NCBI GenBank assembly: GCA_013694845.1
Contig: JACDBQ010000267.1
Location: 1-8,020, forward strand
Direction: 5' to 3'
DNA: 8,020 bases
Source: Acidobacteriota bacterium
GTDB lineage: Bacteria; Acidobacteriota; Vicinamibacteria; Vicinamibacterales; 2-12-FULL-66-21
The position numbers and the translations under genes are program-made. Shown in pieces: positions 1 to 4,807 of the stretch. Under the pieces are notes generated by a model. It did not search any database. It saw nothing but the letters and a program-made list of their open reading frames with translations, and was not told the origin of the DNA. How positions within the stretch are numbered: position 1 is the stretch's first letter; every line of letters starts with the position of its first letter.

Positions 1-798
1 GGGCTGCAACGCGCGGTCAGCAGTCTCGCACAGCTCGCGCGCGAGCTGTCGAGCGCCGGCGACCCCGCTGAACGAGACGAAGGTGGTCTTCCGCACGTCG
101 CCGCGAATCGCCTTGCCGGTCCGTGCCGGATCCCCTTCGACGTCGAGTAGGTCATCGACGATCTGGAAGGCAAGTCCCAAATTCTTGGCATAAGCGGACA
201 GCGAAGAGACGGCGTCTGCCGGTGCGCCGGCCGACACGGCCCCGGACGTCGCGGCGGCCACGAATAGCGCCCCGGTCTTGCCGCGGTGAATCCGTTCGAG
301 CATCTCGAAGTCGATCTGCTTGTCGGTGGCGAGCAGGTCGGCAGCCTGCCCGCCGACGAGACCCTCAGTGCCGACGCTGTCTGACAGCAGCGCCGCGATG
401 CGTGCCGCCAGGGCGGGTGGATAGGCCCGCGCAAGGATGCCGAAAGCCTTGTTGAGGAGAGCGAACGCCGCCAGGATGGCGATCGCCTCGCCGAACTTCT
501 TGTGATTGGTCGGCCGTCCGCGCCGAAGCGGCGCATCGTCCATCGAGGGCAGATCGTCGAGGATGAGCGACGACGCGTGAACCAGCTCGATCGCGGTGGC
601 GGCGGGCAGTGCGATCGAGGTCTCGCCGCCACACAACTGAGCGCACAGCAGCGTCAGAACCGGCCGGACCCGCTTGGACGGCGCGAGTGCCGTGTAGGCC
701 ATCGAACGCTGCACCGGATCCCCGGTGTCAGGGACGACGCGCTGCAGCTCGGCGTCAGCCGCGCGCTGATACTCGGCGAAAAACGCGGGAACGGCCAT
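1..798 (-). CDS. Polyprenyl diphosphate synthase (farnesyl/geranylgeranyl type), 3' end cut by window edge
   Basis: Condenses isopentenyl diphosphate with an allylic diphosphate in the cytoplasm to make C15/C20 prenyl chains for quinones, carotenoids or lipid carriers. My translation of the minus strand from ATG 798-796 is open for 266 codons to the window edge. The family is usually about 290-300 residues, so roughly 30 C-terminal residues are missing. Visible motifs: SKRVRP (41-46) for diphosphate binding; first Asp-rich motif DDLPSMDD (81-88) followed by LRRGRPT; GGQ (149-151); GKT (173-175); second Asp-rich motif FQIVDDLLD (211-219). The DDxxxxD spacing is that of bacterial FPP and type II GGPP synthases. 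The residues 5 and 4 before the first motif are both Ser (76, 77). Small residues there usually allow longer products, so GGPP is plausible. The usual AILAGD after the first motif reads AILAAF. The start overlaps the upstream methyltransferase stop (TGATG), implying coupled translation. An in-frame GTG sits directly before this ATG. The family is certain; the product length is not. Confidence 0.93.
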   Translation of the reverse strand, partial: MAVPAFFAEYQRAADAELQRVVPDTGDPVQRSMAYTALAPSKRVRPVLTLLCAQLCGGETSIALPAATAIELVHASSLILDDLPSMDDAPLRRGRPTNHKKFGEAIAILAAFALLNKAFGILARAYPPALAARIAALLSDSVGTEGLVGGQAADLLATDKQIDFEMLERIHRGKTGALFVAAATSGAVSAGAPADAVSSLSAYAKNLGLAFQIVDDLLDVEGDPARTGKAIRGDVRKTTFVSFSGVAGARQLARELCETADRALQP

Positions 799-1469
799 CA
801 CCTGGCGTTGGGCGCCGCGACGAACTCGAGCAGGTACTGATACCGAAGGAAGTTGCCGCGCGACTCCAGGCGGAGACCCGCGGCCTCGGCGTCTCGAATC
901 ACCCGCTCGGGGTCCACCCGTTCGTCCATCGATGGCCCCGGGCCGTGGCCGCTGGTCGTGAACTCCACGATCCCGACGCGTCCCCCGGGTTTGAGGGATT
1001 TCCGGACGTTACGCAGGAGGGTCTGCGGCTGCTCCATCTCGTGGTACGCGTCCACGATCAGCACGACGTCGACAGGGTCCGGCAGCTGTGGGTCGAGCGG
1101 AGCGCCCAGCACTGTCCGGACATTCTTCAGCTCTTCGCGCTCAACTCGCCGTTTGATCGCGCCGATCATCTCCGGCTGGATGTCCTGGGCGTAGACGCGG
1201 CCGTTCGGTCCGACGCGGCGGGCGAGACGAATCGTGAACCATCCACCCCCGGCGCCGAGGTCAGCGACGATGCTTCCTTCCGCGATCCCGAGATGGTCCA
1301 TGATCTGTTCCGGCCGCTGCCATGCGTCGCGGTCCGGTCCCTCGAGCAACCCGAGATCCTGCGGCGGAAACAGGCGTCCGTGCTGACGCTGTCCCGCGGC
1401 CACCGGGGCGAAGAGAAGGCTGAGCGTCAGCGCGGCGCTTGCCGCGCGGATGATTCGAAGGGGCGCCAC
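798..1469 (-). CDS. Class I SAM-dependent methyltransferase with N-terminal signal peptide
   Basis: A 223-residue protein with a Rossmann-fold methyltransferase domain. Motif I VADLGAGGGWFT (68-79) binds SAM, followed by an acidic residue after strand 2 (YAQDIQPEM, Asp 96), DVVLIVDAYHEME (134-146) and LKPGGRVGIVEF (159-170). The first 26 residues look like a Sec signal: Arg 5 and Arg 8, a hydrophobic core ALTLSLLF, then APVAAG as a likely signal-peptidase I site. No lipobox Cys is seen. This predicts export, which is odd for an enzyme using cytosolic SAM. The start is GTG at 1469-1467, with TAAGGA five bases upstream. It lies between the aspartase-like lyase, whose frame runs on across this gene's 5' part, and the prenyl synthase, which starts on its stop codon, so one transcript is likely. 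The substrate cannot be told from sequence. A quinone or lipid substrate is only a guess from the prenyl synthase neighbour. Confidence 0.88.
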   Translation of the reverse strand: MAPLRIIRAASAALTLSLLFAPVAAGQRQHGRLFPPQDLGLLEGPDRDAWQRPEQIMDHLGIAEGSIVADLGAGGGWFTIRLARRVGPNGRVYAQDIQPEMIGAIKRRVEREELKNVRTVLGAPLDPQLPDPVDVVLIVDAYHEMEQPQTLLRNVRKSLKPGGRVGIVEFTTSGHGPGPSMDERVDPERVIRDAEAAGLRLESRGNFLRYQYLLEFVAAPNAR

Positions 1470-2886
1470 GTGTGTCCTTATTCTCTCCCGGGACCCCTGG
1501 GGTCGTCATCGCCTCGACCGCGAGGATCGAGTCGAGCTGTTGCTCACTCAAAAGACCGCGCTCGCTTACGAGCTCCCGGATGCTCCTCCCGGTTTTGACG
1601 GCGGTCTTGGCGATATCGGCCGTTTCAGCGTACCCGATGTATGGGCTCAGGGCGGTGGCGACCGCCGTACTGCGGTCGAGCAGCTCGCGACAGCGGATCT
1701 CATCGGCGAGGATCCCTGCCACACACCGCGTGTCGAGCACCCGCATGGCGTTCCCGAGGATGCGGATGGCGTGCAGCGCGTTCCAGGCGATCACCGGCAT
1801 CATGACGTTCAACTCGAGCTGACCACCGTCGGCCGCCGCAAGGATCGCGGCGTCGCATCCGATGACCTGATAGCACACCTGGTTGACCATCTCCGGCACG
1901 GATGGATTCACCTTCCCAGGCATGATCGAGGATCCCGGCTGTACCGGAGGCAGCTGGATCTCGGCGATCCCCGCTCGTGGGCCCATGCTGAGAAGCCGGA
2001 GGTCTGACGCGATCTTGCCGATTTCCACGGCGAGGCGGCGCAGCGCGCCCGAACAGGCGAGCACATCGCCCATGCTCTGCGTCACTCGGAACCGATCGGC
2101 CGCGGGACGCAATGGGAATCCGGTCGCTCTCGCGAGATGCGACACTGCCTGTATGGTGTAGTCATCGCCGGCATTCAGGCCGGTGCCGAGCGCCGTCGCG
2201 CCCAGGTTCAACTCGTGCAGCTGATCGGCCGTACGTGCCAGTTCGGCCAGCGCGTGACGCACGTTCGCGGCGAACCCTCCGAACTCCTGCCCGAGGGTGA
2301 TCGGCACCGCATCCTGCAAGTGCGTCCGCCCGGTTTTCAGCACGGGAGCGAACTCGTCGCGCTTCCGCTCCAGTGCGATCGCCAGCTGATCGCCGGCGCG
2401 CGAGAGGCCGCCGAGCGCTTCGAGGACGGCCAGGCGGGTAGCCGTCGGGAACACGTCGTTGGTCGACTGGCCCATGTTCACGTGGTCGTTCGGGTGCACG
2501 CGCGCATACTGGCCGCGGCGTCCGCCGAGACGCTCCTCGGCGAGGTTCCCGAGAACCTCGTTCGTGTTCATATTGTGCGAGGTGCCTGCACCGGCCTGGT
2601 AGACATCGACGACGAAGGCCTCGCGGTGATTGCCTGCAAGGATGTCGTCAGCAGCGGCAACGATTGCAGCGGCGAGACCTTTGTCGAGGCGGCCGAGCGC
2701 GGCGTTGGTCTGGGCGGCGGCTTTCTTGACCTGGACGGTGGCCCTGACGAGCTCAGGCGGCGCGGTGAATCCGCTGATCGGAAAGTTTTCGACGGCCCGC
2801 TGGGTCTGCGCGCCGTAAAGGGCCCGGGCAGGGACTCGAACCTCCCCCAGCGGGTCTCTTTCAATGCGGTGTTCTGGACGCGGCAT
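1261..2886 (-). CDS. Aspartate ammonia-lyase-like protein (aspartase/class II fumarase superfamily), probable frameshifted 3' end
   Basis: Probably deaminates L-aspartate to fumarate and ammonia in the cytoplasm. The superfamily is certain: signature GSSIMPGKVNP (318-328, with the catalytic serine loop), QAGAGTSHNMNTNEVL (97-112), QSTNDVFPTA (140-149) and TGRTHLQDA (185-193). I favour aspartase over FumC because of AGTS rather than SGTQ/SGTS, QSTND rather than QSSND, GPRAGIAEIQLPPVQ (302-316) rather than GPRCG, and VPEMVNQVCYQVIG with GQLELNVMMPVI, as in AspA/AspB. A class II fumarase remains possible. The start is ATG 2886 with AGGAGG five bases upstream; a TTG ten codons earlier is less likely. 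Homologues end near MTxPGIxG, here MTTPGVPG (460-467). The frame then continues about 74 residues, rich in Arg, Pro, Gly and Ala, to a TGA at 1261, out of frame over the methyltransferase. One base lost near 1486-1488 would explain this: restoring it gives a VPGRE ending and TAA at 1480-1478, 8 bases before the methyltransferase GTG. Confidence 0.85.
   Translation of the reverse strand: MPRPEHRIERDPLGEVRVPARALYGAQTQRAVENFPISGFTAPPELVRATVQVKKAAAQTNAALGRLDKGLAAAIVAAADDILAGNHREAFVVDVYQAGAGTSHNMNTNEVLGNLAEERLGGRRGQYARVHPNDHVNMGQSTNDVFPTATRLAVLEALGGLSRAGDQLAIALERKRDEFAPVLKTGRTHLQDAVPITLGQEFGGFAANVRHALAELARTADQLHELNLGATALGTGLNAGDDYTIQAVSHLARATGFPLRPAADRFRVTQSMGDVLACSGALRRLAVEIGKIASDLRLLSMGPRAGIAEIQLPPVQPGSSIMPGKVNPSVPEMVNQVCYQVIGCDAAILAAADGGQLELNVMMPVIAWNALHAIRILGNAMRVLDTRCVAGILADEIRCRELLDRSTAVATALSPYIGYAETADIAKTAVKTGRSIRELVSERGLLSEQQLDSILAVEAMTTPGVPGENKDTRGAPSNHPRGKRRADAQPSLRPGGRGTASARTPVSAAGSRVARGTGPRRMAAAGTDHGPSRDRGRKHRR
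1475..1480 (-). promoter_or_regulatory. Shine-Dalgarno of the methyltransferase
   Basis: TAAGGA on the minus strand, five bases before the GTG at 1469. It decides this start. The TAA inside it would also be the lyase stop codon if the lyase were shifted by one base (see the lyase entry). Confidence 0.7.
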
Positions 2887-2891
2887 CCGGG

Positions 2892-2897
2892 CCTCCT
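2892..2897 (-). promoter_or_regulatory. Strong Shine-Dalgarno of the aspartase-like gene
   Basis: AGGAGG on the minus strand, five bases (CCCGG) before ATG 2886. It fixes the start there rather than at the in-frame TTG at 2916, which lies upstream of this site. Confidence 0.85.
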
Positions 2898-2914
2898 CTG
2901 CAAACCGCTGTGAC

Positions 2915-2923
2915 AATTATACT
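2915..2923. promoter_or_regulatory. Overlapping divergent -10 elements between lyase and class I fumarase
   Basis: The 43-base gap between the two start codons holds one AT-rich patch. Read on the minus strand it contains TATAAT (2921-2916), a perfect -10 that would start transcription near 2909 and leave about 23 bases of leader carrying AGGAGG before the lyase ATG. Read on the plus strand it contains TATACT (2918-2923), which would start transcription at about 2930, the A of the fumarase ATG. I see no good TTGACA at 16-18 bases on either side. The call rests on the -10 match, its isolation in GC-rich DNA and its position. Confidence 0.55.
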
Positions 2924-2929
2924 TGTCGC

Positions 2930-4528
2930 ATGCTTCCTGCTTTCTTCGACAGCATCGTCGAGCTCATCACAAAGACCTCCACCGATCTGCCGCCCGACGT
3001 GCGCGCCGCCATGGCCCGCGCGCTCGCCGCCGAAGAACCCGCAACCCGCGCCGGACAGGCGCTGACGATCATCGCGCAGAACATCGACCAGGCCGAGGCG
3101 TGCGAGGGACCGATCTGCCAGGACACCGGCATGCCGACGTTCGAGGTCCACGTGCCGCTCGGCGCCAACCAGATCTGGATGCGCGCGACGATCCGCGAGG
3201 CCGTGGCCGAAGCGACGAAGCGCGGCAAGCTGCGTCCCAACTCCGTGGATTCGATTACGGGAGAAAACTCGGGCAACAATCTTGGACCCGGCACACCGAT
3301 CATTCATTTCGACCAGTGGGAGGGGGAGGACGTCGAGGTCAAGTTGATCCTCAAGGGGGGCGGCTGCGAGAACACCAACGCGCAGTACGCGCTGCCAATC
3401 GAGCTCGATCACCTCGGCAGCGCGGACCGTTCGCTGGAAGGTGTTCGCAAGTGCATCCTGCACGCGGTGTGGAGAGCGCAGGGTAAGGGATGCAGTCCTG
3501 GCGCGGTCGGCGTGTGCGTTGGCGGCGACCGCACCTCGGGCTACCTCCACGCGAAAGAACAACTCTTTCGCACATTGGACGACACCAACCCCGATCCACG
3601 CCTCGCGCAGCTCGAGGCCGCGATCATGGACCAGGCGAACCGGCTGACCGTCGGTCCGATGGGATTCAGCGGGAACGCCTCTCTGATCGGCTGCAAGATC
3701 GGGGCATTGAACCGCTTGCCTGCCAGCTTTTTTGTCTCAGTCGCCTACGACTGCTGGGCGTTTCGGCGCCTGGGTGTTCGGCTGGACGCGCAGACCGGCG
3801 CGATCAAGTCGTGGCTCTATCGTGAGAACGCGGCGTCCACACCGATGCTCGCCCCCAAGGTCGTGGCCGAGGGATTCCCGCGCACGGGCCGGGAGATCCC
3901 GCTGCAGGCGCCGATCACCGAGGAGCAGGTTCGCGCCTTGAAAGTCGGCGACGTCGTCCTGATTTCCGGCCGCATGTTCACCGGTCGTGACGCGGTGCAT
4001 GCGCACCTGATGAAGCACGAACCTCCAGTCGATCTGCAGGGGTCCGTGCTGTATCACTGCGGTCCGGTCGTGGTGAAGGACGCGCTTGCCGCCCCAGAGC
4101 CCCCGGGCGAAGCCGGGCCTGCCGCGCCGAAGCCGCAAGGCGAAGCCGGGTGGAGGGTGACCGCGGCCGGGCCGACGACCAGCATCCGCGAGGAGCCTTA
4201 CCAGGCGGACATCATCCGCAAGTACGGTGTGCGTGTCGTGATGGGCAAAGGCGGGATGGGCGCGAAGACGCTCGGAGGCCTGAAGGAGTCCGGCGCCGTC
4301 TATCTGAACGCGGTGGGCGGCGCGGCCCAGTTCTACGCGCGGTGTATCGAGCGCGTGGACGGCGTTTCGCTAATGGAGTTCGGCACCCCCGAGGCGATGT
4401 GGCACCTCCAGGTCCGCGACTTCCCGGCGATTGTCACGATGGACGCGCACGGCAACAGTCTTCACAGGGACGTCGAGGAACAGTCGGGCAGAGTGCTGGC
4501 GAGCTTGCGGGCGGTCCAACCGCAATGA
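2930..4528 (+). CDS. Class I (4Fe-4S) fumarate hydratase, fused alpha and beta domains
   Basis: Interconverts fumarate and malate in the TCA cycle using an oxygen-sensitive [4Fe-4S] cluster. 532 residues, close to the usual fused length. The alpha domain (about 1-300) carries GPICQDTGMP (Cys 63), KLILKGGGCENTN (138-150), GKGCSPGAVG (Cys 188) and AYDCWAFRR (Cys 275). By alignment with FumA-type enzymes Cys 63, 188 and 275 are the likely cluster ligands. The beta domain (about 325-532) has VGDVVLISGRMFTGRDAVHAHL (339-360), AAGPTTSIREEPY (412-424), GKGGMG (439-444) and EFGTPEAMW (483-491). Cluster enzymes of this family can also act on tartrate or other hydroxy acids, but fumarate is the simplest reading. 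The start at ATG 2930 fits the conserved start of the alpha domain. It has no Shine-Dalgarno, and a -10 box ends six bases before it, so the mRNA may be leaderless. A repeat-containing insert lies at residues 387-408. It is divergent from the aspartase-like gene, which would make its substrate. Confidence 0.93.
   Translation: MLPAFFDSIVELITKTSTDLPPDVRAAMARALAAEEPATRAGQALTIIAQNIDQAEACEGPICQDTGMPTFEVHVPLGANQIWMRATIREAVAEATKRGKLRPNSVDSITGENSGNNLGPGTPIIHFDQWEGEDVEVKLILKGGGCENTNAQYALPIELDHLGSADRSLEGVRKCILHAVWRAQGKGCSPGAVGVCVGGDRTSGYLHAKEQLFRTLDDTNPDPRLAQLEAAIMDQANRLTVGPMGFSGNASLIGCKIGALNRLPASFFVSVAYDCWAFRRLGVRLDAQTGAIKSWLYRENAASTPMLAPKVVAEGFPRTGREIPLQAPITEEQVRALKVGDVVLISGRMFTGRDAVHAHLMKHEPPVDLQGSVLYHCGPVVVKDALAAPEPPGEAGPAAPKPQGEAGWRVTAAGPTTSIREEPYQADIIRKYGVRVVMGKGGMGAKTLGGLKESGAVYLNAVGGAAQFYARCIERVDGVSLMEFGTPEAMWHLQVRDFPAIVTMDAHGNSLHRDVEEQSGRVLASLRAVQPQ
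4088..4153 (+). repeat. Two 33-bp in-frame repeats forming a Pro/Ala-rich insert in the fumarase beta domain
   Basis: Unit 1 (4088-4120) encodes AAPEPPGEAGP and unit 2 (4121-4153) AAPKPQGEAGW. The first 30 bases match at 24 positions, and both share GGCGAAGCCGGG exactly. In unit 1 that core can fold as a short hairpin (CCC, bulged G, GGC, loop GAA, GCC, GGG). The insert sits between YHCGPVVVKD and the conserved AAGPTTS, where ordinary class I enzymes have a short turn. It keeps the frame, so it probably forms a flexible surface loop. Confidence 0.7.
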
Positions 4529-4537
4529 GGCCCGCGC

Positions 4538-4654
4538 TTATTCGAAGAGCCGGCCCAGCCACGCGACCACCATCGCCGCAATCGCAAAGAGGGGCAGCGC
4601 AAGCGACAGCCACAGCATCCATTGCGCTTCCTTCTTGAAGGTCCAGCGGATCAC
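4538..4654 (-). CDS. Candidate 38-residue single-span membrane protein
   Basis: I do not recognise a family. Reading from GTG 4654-4652 to TAA 4540-4538 gives 38 residues: a basic start (IRWTFKKEA), then a long hydrophobic stretch, residues 11-34 (QWMLWLSLALPLF then AIAAMVVAWLG), and a short tail RLFE. By the positive-inside rule the N terminus would be cytoplasmic. GGAG lies six bases before the GTG (4664-4661), good Shine-Dalgarno spacing. It is convergent with the fumarase, with 9 bases between stop codons. It lies 153 bases downstream of phosphoglucose isomerase on the same strand, beyond an inverted repeat. An in-frame TTG at 4711 could give 57 residues but has less support. Its short length makes chance a possibility; the ribosome site and the clean hydropathy argue that it is real. 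Confidence 0.55.
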   Translation of the reverse strand: MIRWTFKKEAQWMLWLSLALPLFAIAAMVVAWLGRLFE

Positions 4655-4682
4655 GTCAAACTCCGGTCTGTTCGCCGTCCGT

Positions 4683-4711
4683 TCATCTGAGTGACTGAAT
4701 ATCTTTGTCAA
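4683..4711 (-). promoter_or_regulatory. Possible promoter for the small membrane ORF
   Basis: A perfect TTGACA lies at 4711-4706 on the minus strand, upstream of the GTG at 4654. The matching -10 is poor: the best near 18-base spacing is GATGAA. The TTGACA also lies partly in the arm of the inverted repeat. Weak support. Confidence 0.25.
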
Positions 4712-4787
4712 CCACAGAGATCAGGAGATCCACCGAGGGTGTTGGTTGAAAACACTGATGGATGGTGACCTCCGTGTTCCCTGTGGT
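4708..4787. repeat. Imperfect inverted repeat, CCACAGAG-type dispersed palindrome, downstream of phosphoglucose isomerase
   Basis: The left arm begins ACCACAGAGATCAGGAG (4711-4727). The right arm ends CTCCGTGTTCCCTGTGGT (4770-4787), whose complement reads ACCACAGGGAACACGGAG. The arms match over about 18 bases with a few mismatches and a one-base gap. A second, competing 7-bp pair exists: TCAACCA (4708-4714) with TGGTTGA (4743-4749). CCACAGAG/ACACGGAG palindromes are, from my knowledge, common dispersed intergenic repeats in several environmental phyla. It lies 21 bases past the isomerase stop, so it may stabilise or end that transcript. There is no T-run, so it is not a canonical terminator. 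Confidence 0.6.
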
Positions 4788-4807
4788 GGGGCCTCGACCG
4801 ACGCCCG

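Noticed and set aside
609..1598. A 329-codon plus-strand frame across the methyltransferase and lyase ends
   Set aside because: No recognisable domain; the opposite strand carries clear methyltransferase motifs. The apparent DNA overlap is a composition effect.
2137..2913. A 258-codon plus-strand frame opposite the aspartase-like gene
   Set aside because: Antisense to a conserved enzyme and without motifs of its own.
2864..2929. An upstream start for the class I fumarase adding 22 residues
   Set aside because: It would begin inside the lyase coding region, has no ribosome site, and the extra residues are unlike the family; MLPAFF at 2930 matches the usual start.
2861..3562. A 233-codon minus-strand frame opposite the fumarase 5' half
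   Set aside because: No motifs, would overlap the divergent promoter, and lies antisense to the cluster-binding part of the fumarase.
4708..4787. Canonical intrinsic terminator for phosphoglucose isomerase
   Set aside because: The stem is imperfect with a long loop and there is no T-run on the minus strand after it.
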